Below are positions 41,222-53,090 of a stretch of 64,000 nucleotides of DNA, one piece after another. The DNA is from Chlorops oryzae (Eukaryota > Arthropoda > Insecta > Diptera > Chloropidae), in NCBI GenBank assembly GCA_020466095.1, contig CM035806.1:128789679-128853678 (forward strand). The letters are read 5' to 3'. Position 1 is the stretch's first letter; every line of letters begins with the position of its first letter. A model generated the notes under the pieces. It saw nothing but the letters and a program-made list of their open reading frames with translations. It did not search any database and had not been told where the DNA came from. Made by a program: the position numbers and the translations under genes.

Positions 41222-42644
41222 CTAGTTCCATATTTTACATGACCCGATAAAATTCGATAATACCCTTCTGAAGGCGTGCGTAAATAGGCGTGTTTTCGAG
41301 AAAGCAACGGAATTCCAGCATCGGGAAAATCTCAAAATATTGCCATTCAAATATTTGTGGTTGCCTGCTTGTGATGCAGAGTTTCTGTTCCTCCTAACCG
41401 AAATAGGAAGTAGCAGTTAATGTAGTCTTTATTTATCTTAATAAATTTTTCTCCATAACACTATTACATCGTTATACATACCTACATTGATCCAGTTTAA
41501 TTCGTGATTTTGGAATACTTCATTCATTTCGTACAACATTTAAAGGTATCTTCTTACATTGAAACCTCTCAACCATATAAAATCGATTTATAATCAGCCG
41601 CGCGCCGCTGAGGATTTATTTATTTGAAAGAAATTCCTATTAGGCAAGAACTTTCAGATTTAAGAGAAAAGTCATCACGTGTGCGTAGTGTAAAACGATG
41701 TGAAGAGAAAGAAGTAAAGTCGAGCACAAGCTCGAAGTGAAAGTTGTAATTCTTTCTCATCGTAAACGGTGTTGGGCTCTTCTCATTATGTTAACCGAAG
41801 TATTATACTTCATTTTAAAACAAAACTATGAATACATATTCTCTAAAAATACGAACAAAAAACCAAAAGATGAAAAAAAATCTCTCCTACGTGATTGTGG
41901 TTTTTATTCATTTTTTTCATTCACCGAATTTGTCTTTGAACACACCAGAACTCTGTCTCATGTTTGGCGCACTTTTGCCTTTGCATCCATTTCGTATTTC
42001 ACGCATATTTTCGGGATGCTCCCTTTTGGCTGGCGCTTTTGGCTGCCCCTTATCATCACTTTGTCTCATTGTGTTGGAGATATTGCTGTGTTTGGTAACT
42101 TGTGGGCAAACGCTATTTCGAGGGCCTCAAGCACGAACATTGAATGCTTAACGCAGAGTTTGCTGGAATGAAAATGTGCTTTATTTTCTTTTTAGTTATT
42201 TTTGAAAAGCCGTTTTGTTGTGGGAGTTTTGCTGTCTTCCCTTTGTGCTGCGCTTTTTTTCTTCCTTTTGTTTTTTATTTATTTGTTTTTTTTTTTTTTT
42301 TTTGTGTCTTTCCTTGCTTTATTATAGCCTTTTGCTTTGCTACTGTTTAGTGAAAATATTCTTTATATTGTTTCGCTTATAAACTCTATGAAATCACGAC
42401 GCGTATCTGTAGGGCCTTGGTATCGATTATGTAATGAAAATAGAGGATGGAATTGCTACGTTGGTAATTGAATAGACCGAAAGTTACGAGGCAACTCGCT
42501 GGAAGCATATTGAGCGGCATCGGTGAGAAATTTCAAGGCCAATTATGCGTATTTACGGTGCGGTTTTTAAAACAAATATCCACTGCATGTGTTGTTTCGC
42601 ATGTTGAATGAACGATTTTTTATTCTGATGTACCTATACAAATT
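41222..42644. other. No gene confirmed
   Basis: AT-rich. A 144-codon frame (41737-42171) is hydrophobic in its second half but has an alternative-codon start and no recognisable family; I treat it as chance. T-rich low complexity at 42240-42310. Confidence 0.3.
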
Positions 42645-42782
42645 GTAATGCGCTCAGTTTTGCTATTCAATAATTGCACTGTCCTTGAAATTGGTAGTTT
42701 TTTTACCGACCACATGGAGACAAATCTGATAAACATAATTAGGGGGCGCTGAATTCAGTCCCATCAACCGTTTTTTTTTTTA

Positions 42783-43521
42783 ATACCCGAAACACTCTGT
42801 GTCGAGGGTATATTGCGTTTGTGTGGTTGTGTGTAACACCCAGAACCAGTCGAGATAGACCATACAAAATATATATAGAAATGATCAGCGTCACCAGGAG
42901 ATTCGATTTAGCCATGTCCGTCCGTCTGTCCGTCTGTTTGTATACAGTTTTCTTATCGAAGGAGTTGAGATATCTTGATGAAATTTGCTCTAAAACCGGA
43001 GTTTTTCAAGATAATGGGATTGAATTTGACATTTGAACATATCTTAAGGCAATTAATACGATTTCTAAAAATTGGAAAAGTGGGCGTGGCAGAAGAGCGT
43101 TTTTCGAAAACTCTCTCCTACACCCGAAATTCAAATGGCACTTGAACGAAATTCGGCACTTTTGCTGCCTTTGTAGCACATCCTCTCCAACAATTTTTTT
43201 GATAGGTCCATTATTAGGGGAACCTCCAGTACTAGGGTCTGTCACAAAAATCCAAAAACTGCCTCAAAATCGGACTTTTTCGAAATATTTCAATGAAACT
43301 TAGAATTTGAGCGCATATCTAAGCCTCCGATTAGAATTCAAAAAAATTGCAAAAGTGGGCGTGGCAAAGGGGCGGTTTTCATAAAGAAATTAAACAAATG
43401 TCGGTATATGGGGCCCCTAATGGCCTTAAACACCTCTTGATATTAGAAATTATTTGAAGATGTGTGTCTGTGTCGGGTATTCTATTGTCAGGCTCGCCTG
43501 ACTATAACACCCTTACTTGTT
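42783..43521 (+). mobile_element. DINE-1-like element, type A, complete
   Basis: It starts ATACCCGAAACACTCTGTGTC and has the GTGTAACACCCAGAACC block, a short GTCC/GTCT run near 42916, two GTGGGCGTGGC blocks (43080, 43356) and CAGTACTAGGGTCTGT. It ends TCTGTGTCGGGTATT, hairpin GTCAGGCTCGCCTGAC, ATAACACCCTTACTTGTTT. Copy 1 near 31375-31390 lacks it, giving an empty site. Confidence 0.85.
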
Positions 43522-43968
43522 TAGATTTGCTCTAGTTTTTGAGATATCGCGGTTTAAAAACTATGACTAACTTCATTAAAAAATATATGTATATTTAGTT
43601 CATGTTGCTATACATATATTTATGACAGAATAATGACGATAACGTTAATTACTTGTATTTAGTAGAATTCCTGTGCAGAACTTCGTTGTAATCGCAACGG
43701 TTATTGGTATTTTATAAGTGCTAAAATTCAATTTCCATCACATTTATTAAAAATGGAGGTAAAATTTTTGATTTTTCGAATTTTTTTATACATTTTTTCA
43801 ATTTAACGAAACTGTTTTCAAAAAGAACTTTAAGAACTGTAATTTTATTTACCAAAATGACTTAATTGAAATAAACGGCATAGCCAACTGCGGCCCCCTG
43901 AAAAGGATTTTGAAGTTCTTTTGATTTTTGGATAGATACCAGAGTTGTAAAGGAATTTCTTATTCTAA

Positions 43969-44443
43969 CGCCCGAATTCACCAAACTATTTAATGAATAT
44001 TAATTAATTTTTAATTTTAAATAAAACAAATATTTAAAAATTTGTTATCTTTTTTTGGCTTTTACCAAAACTTTGATTTTGAAAGTTTCCAAAAGTGGCA
44101 GCGCCTGCAAATATAAATACTTTTGTGAAAAAATCAGCTGTACGTATGTATTTCAGAATGGATAAGAGAACAAAAAAATGTTCATGTGAAGAAGTGGAAT
44201 TATTGCTTGATTTAGTAAAGAGAAACAATTAAATTGTTTTCCACGTTACTTAGATCTGAGCCCATTTCTATCGAAATTGAAAAACTTCTTACGTAAATAT
44301 ACAATCAGCTGATTTCATATCGCACTAACAAATATTTAAATCTACTACTGAGGTGCTTTAAATATTTGTTAAATGAAATGGTGAAACGAAAAAAGATAAA
44401 TTTTTATTTAAATATTCATTAAATAGTTTGGTAAATTCGGGCG
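43969..44443 (+). mobile_element. Harbinger-like MITE with Myb-like remnant
   Basis: CGCCCGAATTCACCAAACTA and the inverse ending GGTAAATTCGGGCG form TIRs of about 35 bp. TAA flanks both sides (TWA duplication). A 24-codon frame at 44158-44232 (MDKRTKKCSCEEVELLLDLV) resembles the start of the Myb/SANT-like protein encoded by PIF/Harbinger elements. Together these support the assignment. Confidence 0.8.
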
Positions 44444-45519
44444 TAAGCCTATTGAATTATAGCTTTTCAGTGAACTCCATAATTCCAACAAAATGAATTA
44501 GGAACTGGAAATATTAATTCAACAGTAAGATTTGTGAAAAGGAATTATCAATTCCTTGTTCAATTCATATTTTTAAGCACTGTAATTAACAATTCTTTTG
44601 TTTAAGCCTCGGATTGTCAACCCCGAATTGCAAGCCCACATGGAATTGCAAATTCCTTTCAAGACCCTCAAGCGCATTTCAAGCCCCTAAAGCCCCGTTC
44701 AAGCCCAAGCAATCAACTATAGGAGCATTCCATTTACTGGACATATAATAGCCAGGAAAGCGATAAGGAAATTTAAAAAAATATCTCAAAAACTATCTTT
44801 TAATTTTGATAAAATTTTTTTTTATAAAAGGTAATACTCTGAGGTATTTTTTAAAAATAGGCAGAAAGTGGCGCGAAAACGGGTATACACTGAAAATATT
44901 TTTAAAATTTTTATTTTCTTTTATGTGAAAATTTTTTTCTCAGTGTAAAATTTAAAAAAAATTACATTCCCTGTTTTATAAGCTATCAGTAGCCATTTGT
45001 TTCAATTAATTTTTGAGATATAAATTTTTGAAAAAGGGTTTAATAAAAAGGATAAGGAAACTGGAAAATAGAACCCTAAAAATCAGTTTCGACAGTGTTT
45101 TTAGGTAGTATCTATCAAAAGAAATTTAAAATCCCTTTCAGGGGCCGATTGCCTTACTGAGTCGGCAAGACCCTTTTGGAGCAAGTAAAATGTTTTAAGT
45201 AAAAACAAAATTATGCTTGCATACTTTAGGGATCAACCTTTAAACGTGAAAATCTGCGTTAACTGAGCCAATCCCAAAAAATCAATATCACTATTGTATT
45301 CAGCGTATTTTAGTTATTATTTCTAGATATGAAAGCCATATGTCGGTTATTTGAACAGGTTTATAATCGCATGCTTTTCAAAGCAAGTATGTATACAAAA
45401 AGCCCACTTAAAATAAGAGTAGTATAGTAGCATAGTAGAGAGCTCTTAGACGTATGTGGATTTTTTGTACACAAATTTGCATTGCTCATACGTACATAGC
45501 GAACTAACAAATTTGATAT

Positions 45520-46044
45520 TTGAACATGTTTAAAGGCAAGTAATATGATTTCCAAAAATTGTAAAAGTGGGCGTGGCAGAAGGGAATTTTTTGAAAATTG
45601 TCCCCTACACTCGAAATTCAAATGGGACTTCAACAAAATTTGGCACTTATGCTTCCTTTGTCCCCATAAAAATCTTCCCAAAAAATTTCCTTGATCAGTC
45701 CATTAATAAGGGTACCTCCAGTACTAGGGTCTGTCACCAAAATCCCAAAACTGCCTCAAAATCTGACTTTTTTGAAATATTTCAATTAAACTTAGAATTT
45801 GAGCGTTAGAGCGTTAGAATTCCAAAAAAAAAATTGAAAAGTGGGCGTGGCAAATTGGCGAATTTCATAAAGAAATTTAACAAAGGTCGGTATATGGGGC
45901 CCCTAATGGCCTTTAAAACCTGTTGAATATTCTTTCTTAGTGGTCCTGTTTTTTTGGGCGTTGTTTAAAAATTATTTAACCATGTGTGTCTGTGGCGGGT
46001 ATTTTATTGTCAGGCTCGCCTGACTATAGTACCCTTACTTGTTT
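45520..46044 (+). mobile_element. DINE-1-like element, type A, 5' truncated
   Basis: It begins within the GTAAAAGTGGGCGTGGCAGA block and keeps CAGTACTAGGGTCTGTCACC. The end is GGCGGGTATT, hairpin GTCAGGCTCGCCTGAC, ATAGTACCCTTACTTGTTTT. The GTCY tract and 5' hairpin are missing. Confidence 0.75.
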
Positions 46045-46108
46045 TTATTGTTTTTTCGTTTTCTTTTTTTTTCGTTAAATAAATAAATACATAATAACAT
46101 ACATAATA

Positions 46109-46210
46109 CAGTGTACTTTCTCCTTGCGGACACCCCTGCGAATACCTCTATTAAGCGGACATATTTTTCGGTCCCGTAGGTGTCCACTTAAGACAAGTCG
46201 GGCTGGCCTC
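46109..46210 (+). mobile_element. Pogo/Tigger-like terminus
   Basis: CAGTGTACTTTCTCCTTGCGGACA, preceded by TA, followed by ATTAAGCGGACATATTT and GTCCACTTAAGAC, matches the left part of 34359-34657. A right end was not established; CAGTACACTG near 47270 lacks the TA flank. Confidence 0.5.
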
Positions 46211-46369
46211 AATATAACACATTCGTGTGTTTTGAATATTTCCTTGAAGTGCCAAGTATAATCCTGTAAGACTGTAAGAAATTTACGTTGAAAATTTTCG
46301 AAAAAAGATCTGCCTTCAGTTTAGTTTGTGCGACGATTTACGAATCGAGTTCGTGGAAATGAGTCGTTA

Positions 46370-47110
46370 TAGGATAAAACAGCCCGTTTGCGTCCTCGTT
46401 AATGGCTTTCAATCGAAACCATTGCTGCTGTGGCTGAGAATATGCAGGAACATCCATCGACATCATCTCGTCATAGTTCCCAGAAACTGAACATTTCTCG
46501 CACTGTTCTGAAAAGAATTTCGCATAAGAACTCAGCATGAGAGCTTACAAAATTCAACTGAAGCCTCATGAGTCATGACCATCCGATGCGTTTTCGCTTC
46601 GCTCAATGGGCTGAAGCTCGTTTGGCAGGAGACGAAGGCTTTCACCGGAAAATTGTGTGTGTTTTCGGATTAAGCTCATTTTCATCTCGGTGGCTATGCC
46701 AATTAGCATAACTGCTGCATATGAGATTCAGAGAACCCACACGTGGCAATTGAGAAGCGAATGCGTGCACAACGAGCCACTGTTTGGTGTGAATTTCGGT
46801 CTGGCGGCATCATTGGGTCATTTTTCTTAGAAACGATCCAGCCGTGCCATGCTCAACGAATTTTTGTTTCCACAAATTGAAGAGAACGACATGAACGACA
46901 TTGGGTTTCAATAAGATTGGGTTAATATGTCAAACAGCCAACGTAAACATCGATCTTTTGCGCACGGGTTTTGAATATTGAATAATCAGCCGAAATGCTC
47001 GTGTCAATCGGCCTCCTCGGCGCTGTGATTTGGGCCCATCCAAATACAATTGAAGCGTTGAAACATGAAATCGAAGGTGTCATTGAAGAGATTTAAGTCA
47101 AAACAATCGA
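46370..47110 (+). pseudogene. Tc1/mariner-group transposase, heavily decayed
   Basis: Broken frames keep family landmarks: ETIAAVAENMQEHPSTSSRH and LNISRTVLKRI (helix-turn-helix region), then KPHDHPMRFRFAQWAEARLA, then KIVCVFGLSSFSSRW near 46650 where a catalytic D block would lie, ENPHVAIEKRMHAQRATVWC and HPNTIEALKHEIE. Multiple stops and frameshifts. This transposase group is abundant in ants and other insects. The exact superfamily branch is not resolved. Confidence 0.7.
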
Positions 47111-47199
47111 AATCGTACTGAAAAATTTGGTTGATACTACCGTGGGGTACTGCAGAGCCAGTTGTGGTGGTCATATGATTGATTTTGTGTTCTTCTTTT

Positions 47200-47708
47200 A
47201 AATGACAATGTTCAAATTTTCCAATAAAGCCAGAAATTTGAAAACAAGCTTTATAAAAATAAAGAGATCAGTACACTGTTAAACAAAATTTTATAATCAT
47301 CTGGCGAAATTCGAATTTATATCTTCATTAATTTTTATTTTAAAGCACTCTCGGCAGCAAAAGTTTGCCTTTGGTATGTATATTTATAACTGTTATTTTA
47401 AATGATAATGTAAAATGAGTAAAGTGAGAGGTCATCAAAAGCATGAGCAAGAAGATCTAAGAAAAGTTCGACGAAAATGTACATCAGCCTCTGAACACGC
47501 TTCCAAAATCTTGTAGCGTGGCAGTGCAATGAAATCGGTCATAACTTTACAATTATAAAACTTACAAAGAATTTTTAATATACAAAATGAAGCCCTTGGT
47601 AGTCCTCATAATATGTGCTAAAATATTTCCATTTTTAATAAACATTTTCAAAGATATGAGCTGAAACATCGTTCGAATGTAGCGTGGCAGTGAAAAAATT
47701 TGACCATA
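47200..47708. other. No gene seen
   Basis: AT-rich. TGTAGCGTGGCAGTG occurs at 47511 and 47679, a variant of the word repeated near the ends of 7511-13090, so this may be part of a relative of that element. Confidence 0.35.
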
Positions 47709-47939
47709 TCGCACCCTTGCTAATAAGTCGGCACAATTCAAAAATTTTTTCATCAATGCATTTTTCTGTAAGAAAACCAACACCTAGAAAATGAACGCTT
47801 ATATTTACTGATGCAGCAGTCAATTGAGAGCAATATAAGTATAGAAAAAATATTAGTCCTCCTTGGTTTCAAGAGAGATCGAATTTTTTTCGAGGAATGC
47901 GAAATTTTGAATTGTGCCGATTTAGTAGCAAGGGCGCGA
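47709..47939. mobile_element. MITE, TCGCACCCTTGCT family, second copy
   Basis: TCGCACCCTTGCTAATAAG continuing as TCGGCACAATTCAAAA pairs with the inverse ending at 47939, over about 35 bp. 231 bp in all. Same family as 8077-8302. Confidence 0.75.
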
Positions 47940-47996
47940 CATGTGCTTTATTATAAATTAAAGACTTCCTGCTTATTATGATTCCCCTATTGTCAT

Positions 47997-48625
47997 TATA
48001 CCCGACACACTCTGTGTCGAGGGTATATTGCGTTTGTGTGGTTGTGTGTAACACCCAGAACCAGTGGAGATAGACTATACAAAATATAATATAGAAATGA
48101 TCAGCGTCACCAGGAGATTCGATTTAGCCATGTCCGTCTGTCCGTCTGTTTGTATACAGTTTTCTTATCGAAGGAGTTGAGCTATCTTGTTGAAATTGAT
48201 ATGCGTACTCACAGGCACATGAGTAAGAACAAGTTCGAGAATGAACCCGATCGGACCATTTTTAGGGGTACCTCCAGTACTAGGGTCTGTTACGAAAATC
48301 ACAAAAACTGTTCTTAAATCGAAGTTTTTCAAGATATTTTGATGAAATTTGATAGTTGAACATATTTAAAGTCAAGTTATTCAATTTCAAACAATTGTAA
48401 AAGTGGGCGTGGCGGAAGGGCGTTTTTCGAAAATGGCTTCTACACCCTAAATTCGAATGGGACTTGATCGAAATTTGGCAGTTATGCTTCCTTTGTAGCC
48501 ATAAACATCCTGTCCAAAAAAAATTTTTATAGGTCCATTATTAAGGGTACCTCCAGTACTAGGATCTGTCACAAAAATCCCAAAACTGCCCCAAAATCGG
48601 ATTTTTTGGAAATATTCCTTAAATT
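47997..48625 (+). mobile_element. DINE-1-like element, type A, 3' truncated
   Basis: The 5' hairpin CGACACACTCTGTGTCG and the ATATTGCGTTTGTGTGG block are intact. It has a GTCC/GTCT run at 48132 and CCAGTACTAGGGTCTGT twice (48273, 48553). The sequence ends before the distal hairpin, at the border of the next element. Confidence 0.8.
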
Positions 48626-48637
48626 TAGTAATCCTTA

Positions 48638-49637
48638 ATGCTATGTTCTCACTATAGGGGTTAAGCTCTTAATGCTATGTTCTCACTATAGGGGTTAAGT
48701 TCTTAACCCGATACTTTAACTCAAAGCGTTCATATCAGCTTTGAGCGAGTTAGGGTTTACTAAAGTCATATGACCCAGTCGGAAAGTGGACTACTGCTGC
48801 ACTACTTCCGAAGTGGTGAAAATTCATACTGCGGCTACTCGCATTACTAATCCTAACTGTTAATGAAGTATTGTTAAGAAGAATGGCCTTGCTGTTTTCA
48901 TATACCTATGCTATGTCGATCACTGATCGGGGTTGGGAGTTCTGAAATATATAAAAACGCGTTCAGGTATATCTTTGAGCATTAGTGGTATTCTAAGTCA
49001 TATACAGTCGCAAAGGCAGTGTGCAATATTTGCGACTTGTCAAAATTATATGCGTACTAAAACAAGTAATGCAGTTGTAGAATATGGCTGTTCATTCACT
49101 GCGATTATGCACTGTTGCGTTTGAAATAAAAAACCACTAATCTTTATATCATCGAGAAATTGCAAATAAAAATGGAATTTGCTTTATTAGAAATGTTTAA
49201 AGAAGTTGAAAAAGCCAAAGGAATATTGGAAGCAATAATATTAGAAGACCATTGCAATAACCGCAGGAACCAAAATAGATTAATGGAGCTAATGATGAAA
49301 GCGGCATCACAAAATGTTCCAAGACCTGTGATCAAAATTAACATTTCCAAACACATCTTTCACCTCTCATTTGTTGCACGGGAAATCTTGCCTGTCAGTG
49401 CCGTATTAAATATTAACCCGGTTTTTGTATTCGGTGTTAGCAAATGTAACTGAAACTTCCAAATGCAACTCTGCGCTAACCTCAGAGTTAAATGTTAACC
49501 CGGGGTTTATTTTCGGGTTAAATGATTTTTTTTATATGCGTTTTGACATTTGAAAACCTGGGTTTCGCCGATAACCCTAACCCGGCCTAGTGAGAACATA
49601 GCATAACCCTAACACGGCCTAGTGAGAACATAGCATA
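48638..49637. mobile_element. TIR element with duplicated ends
   Basis: ATGCTATGTTCTCACTATAG occurs twice at the left (48638 and 48672), and its inverse occurs twice at the right (ending 49605 and 49637). GGGTTAA/TTAACCC words recur inside both ends. A small frame at 49172-49453 is inside. The doubled ends suggest one copy inserted into the end of another, or slippage. Confidence 0.7.
49172..49453 (+). CDS. Hypothetical 93-residue frame inside TIR element
   Basis: It starts MEFALLEMFKEVEKAKGILE and contains RRNQNRLMELMMKAASQNVP, a predicted helical, charged region. The C-terminal 35 residues run into the TIR and are probably not original. I do not recognise it; it could be the remnant of an element-encoded protein, as in some Harbinger-like elements. 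Confidence 0.25.
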   Translation: MEFALLEMFKEVEKAKGILEAIILEDHCNNRRNQNRLMELMMKAASQNVPRPVIKINISKHIFHLSFVAREILPVSAVLNINPVFVFGVSKCN

Positions 49638-49792
49638 ACCGAGGTTTAATCTTAATCCTTCGAAGTAAAAGTGGTAGTTACCGGGTCAACTTAAACTGTT
49701 CTTAAAAGATTCGATATTCGAATAGGGGCTGCCACATTAAAGATTTTTTTTTTTCAAAAACAGCTATTTTAAGCTGATTTCGAAAACTTTTT

Positions 49793-50412
49793 ATCAGAGA
49801 AAATATTGCGTTTGTTCATCCGAGTGTAACATCCACCCCTAATAGAGCCAAATCATGCGAAAATGTAAAGAAATTATCAGCGTTACCAGGAGATTTGGTT
49901 TAGCCATATCGTCTGTCTGTCTGTCTATCCTTATGTATACATTTTTCTCGTCGAAGGATTTGATATATCTCGACGAAATGAGGTTTGAATATGCAGGGAA
50001 GTATGCGTAAAACAAGTTCGAGAATGGTCTAGATGGGGCTATTTTTTCGGGTTCCTCTAGTGCAAAGGTCTGTTTTAAAAATAGTAAAAACTGCTATTAA
50101 AACCTATATTTTGAAATCTTTTGATGAAATTTGAAATGTTAGTTTTTTAAGACTCCCAATGCTCTTTTATAAATTTGGGAAAGAGGGCGTGACCAAAGAG
50201 CGGCTTTGCAAAAATGTCTTACACCCACAGTTCATAAGAGAATGGGACGAAAATCATTATGTCAACTTCTATTATGCCCATAACCATACACTGTACAAAC
50301 ATTTTTGTGGACGTGGTCTAAAGGCCACTTTTGCAAAAAATTTGTTGCTATATATATGTAAAGGTATGTATAAATAATGTGTCGGGTATTGCAATGTCAG
50401 ATTCGTTTTTAT
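49793..50412 (+). mobile_element. DINE-1-like element, type A, strongly diverged
   Basis: ATATTGCGTTTGTTCATCCG, ATCAGCGTTACCAGGAGATT, a GTCTGTCTGTCTGTC run (49912) and ATGTGTCGGGTATTGCAATG correspond in order to the type A copies with many substitutions. It appears to be an older insertion. Confidence 0.6.
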
Positions 50413-50569
50413 TTTTTTATTTCTATGCTCTGTTCGAATTTTCGAAATTTTCACGTTTAAATTTAAGACTACTACGACGTGGTATTAAACTAGGTTAAAA
50501 CGATTTGGTAACTACGAAAACTTAAGCGAAAGCTAAGAACTCCATTAAACTGCTCTGGTAACTACCACC

Positions 50570-50692
50570 CTAAATGTTAACCCGGGGTTTATTTTCGGGT
50601 TAAATGATTTTTATTATCTGCGTTTTGACATTTGAAAACCTGGGTTTCGCCGATAACCCTAACCCGGCCTAGTGAGAATAGCATAAGTGTAA
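50570..50692. repeat. Second copy of the right end of 48638-49637
   Basis: TTAACCCGGGGTTTATTTTC to CCTAGTGAGAATAGCAT repeats 49490-49605 with a short deletion. No matching left end was found. Confidence 0.75.
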
Positions 50693-51104
50693 CTCAAAAC
50701 ATGAATTTTTCCAAAAAGCAATTCTCATAAAATTCCTCACATGACCTTCTGAAAAGATCATCTTCGCAATAAGCACCGTTTTGTTGTTTTAAAATATTTG
50801 ATAAACTCAAAAACATCTTTTTGCATTTTCCGAAAATATACAAATTCTGAGTTGTGACTCCTTTGTTGCGAGGGTGCGATATGAATATATGTGCATTTCT
50901 GCTCTACAAATGCATATCAATAAGGAAATCGCCAAAGTTCAATTTTTCTTCTTTTTTTGCGTCAAAATCTCCCATTGGTCATTTTAAGTTCTTCAGCCTT
51001 TTCAGGGTTTACTGTAGTAGACAGACATCTTATGACATCTGTGACCGGAATGCAATGAAAACCGAGTCTAATTTTTATTAAATGGGGATACTGAAAATAA
51101 CTTA
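50693..51104. other. No gene seen
   Basis: AT-rich; a decayed end of the TCGCACCC MITE family (TTGCGAGGGTGCGA) lies at 50862-50878. Confidence 0.35.
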
Positions 51105-51596
51105 TACTACGTTTATACGTACGCCTTATTCGCGAATAAGAATACTGCGAATAGCGAACTTTACCGTATAAACGGTGTTATTCACGAATAGCCAATTCAC
51201 GAAAGTTATTCGTGAATAGTGAGAATATTCGCGATAAACATGAGAGGTGATGCCACATTTTTCGCTGATTTTTCTCGTTTTGACGATCAGGCAGCGCTTT
51301 TTGAAAATTTGAGTTCAAAAATCTAACAAATAAAATGGAGAACGGAAATGAAACCAACCGCTGTGTATGGATAATACTTAAATCAGAGACTGACACTTTT
51401 TCACTTTTGAAAAACTAATTGGTAAAAGCATTTTTGATGCTATGAAATCATATGTTTTTCATGTGTGCTACCGTTTCATTTCGTTTCGGCAGTCAGGTAG
51501 CGCTAAGACCAACTAATGTCGGTTGCCCTATAAACGGTGACTTCACTGTTCGCGATATTCTTATTCGTGAATAAGGTTTAACGTATAAACGTAGTA
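51105..51596. mobile_element. Harbinger-like MITE, TTA duplication
   Basis: TACTACGTTTATACGTACGC and its inverse ending CGTATAAACGTAGTA bound 492 bp. TTA flanks both sides. TTCGCGAATAAG/TTCACGAATA words recur inside. No transposase. Confidence 0.85.
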
Positions 51597-51879
51597 TTAC
51601 TTGTCGTTTGCGTACATTCTGTTGCCCACTACCATGACGACACCAGTAAGGAACATGTTCATAATAATGTTTATGTTCATGTCCAAGTAGATTGAGCTTA
51701 CTAGTGAAATTTGCAACGCTGCACTTTGATATTATAAGTTAAGTTATAAGTTTGAGCTTGTGCAGATTCTAAAACTAATTATTTTTTGAGCCTTTTAGAT
51801 TAATAGCTGGGGCACTTTCCGGCCGACAAATTCCAGGGACGACTAGCAATATTTATATTATGTGGTTAAAAGTTTATAT

Positions 51880-52126
51880 CGAGCCATAATCGCCAAATTG
51901 ACGTAAACGAAATTTTTCCCGAAATTGACTTTTTGGTGAAAATATGCTCTACAGCCTGAAACTCATCACCCATTCAAATATAGCGACTATAAGATCACTA
52001 GTAACGGATATATTGCACGATAAATTTTATAATTTGTATGCCGGTCAATGCAAACAAATTAAGAACAAACGCTGACCTGTAAAATTTGCTTTCTATTGTT
52101 TACATCAATTTGGCGATTAGGACTCG
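51880..52126. mobile_element. 247-bp MITE
   Basis: CGAGCCATAATCGCCAAATT and the inverse ending GATTAGGACTCG pair over about 30 bp. The duplication is unclear. Confidence 0.65.
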
Positions 52127-52289
52127 AAATGACTGTCGGCAGGAACAGTACTTATGTTACGCGTGTTGATTGGAACCAGTGTTGGAAGTAAGCGCCTGGC
52201 GAACAACCTTCCCAATCGATTTTCAAAGTAAAATTGATTTCTGCAATCGTGAAAAGTTGTTTTTTGTAGTAATTTCATCACTTAAATAC

Positions 52290-52638
52290 GTCAACTTTAC
52301 GTGCTTACTGTTCAAAAAACACATTTCACATCGCGCCCCGTCTACAAAATATCGACGAAAAGTTGACAATAATTCTAAATATAATTCAATAATGGTTTTA
52401 TTTATTCAAAACACAAATTGCACCAGCAAGTCCAATCTACTTGTTTTCTTTTTCTTTTTTGTTTACATTTTGATTTGTGAAAATGAAAATCACCTCATTT
52501 CACCGCAGCAGAGCTACAGATTTCGGTGCCATAGCGTGCTTCTCTTTTCCTCATGCTATATGCCTATGTTGAAGCAGCGTAGCTCTAACACATTGCAGGG
52601 ATTAGGAAGAAGAAGAGTTAGACCTATAGTCCTATATG
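52290..52638. repeat. 349-bp inverted repeat, left arm
   Basis: It runs from GTCAACTTTACGTGCTTACT to AGTCCTATATG and is matched in inverse orientation by 60047-60395 with few differences. The two arms bracket the I-clade retrotransposon. No duplication of the outer flanks is evident. Confidence 0.9.
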
Positions 52639-53090
52639 ACCGAAAGTGGCCGTAATAAGACGCGTTCTTAGTTTTGCTTCTTGGTTAAAGTATTTTTTCC
52701 TGCTGCTAATTCCGTAAGTTGTTGATCCTTTTTATATTGGTATCCTGTTTTTGAAAATCCAAGCTGCCTAAGGAATTGAAAGCAAAAGTTTATCGTGTTG
52801 ACGCTATGGCGTCGTTAAAGAAAAATGGTGTCCTTACGACGGCAGCTCCTGAGTACAACATATTTGTTGAAGACAAAGAGAGGGAACGCAAAAGACCCAA
52901 TTTCAAGATGAAAGAGTCAGTTGCGGATGAAAAGATCAAAAAAAGCAAAATTATTTTGGAATCTAATTCCAGTGATGACGAATACAATATGGGGTTTTCA
53001 TCTACTGTTGAGGAGGGCACTGCTATGTCGGGCCACAATGAATCTTGTTCAAATCCTTCTTCCTCCTGCCATGTGGTCAGTGAGGTGGGC

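Larger units (their letters stand above)
42645..45350 (-). repeat. Inverted duplicate, copy 2, with extra insertions
   Basis: Inverse homologue of 30538-31475. It is longer because of a DINE-like element (42783-43521) and about 1.3 kb of extra sequence (43865-45170) that includes a Harbinger-like MITE. At 43711-43718 it has the empty target of the hAT MITE of copy 1. A relic CACTGAAAATATT...CTCAGTG pair lies at 44886-44946. Confidence 0.7.

Noticed and set aside
41737..42171. 144-codon plus-strand frame
   Set aside because: It has no family resemblance and a hydrophobic T-rich composition, and it lies in AT-rich DNA without upstream signals. A second overlapping frame of similar length exists, so this is probably chance.
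46109..47280. A single pogo-like element enclosing the decayed transposase
   Set aside because: The candidate right end CAGTACACTG lacks TA, and the enclosed transposase belongs to a different group. The left terminus is kept as a separate feature.
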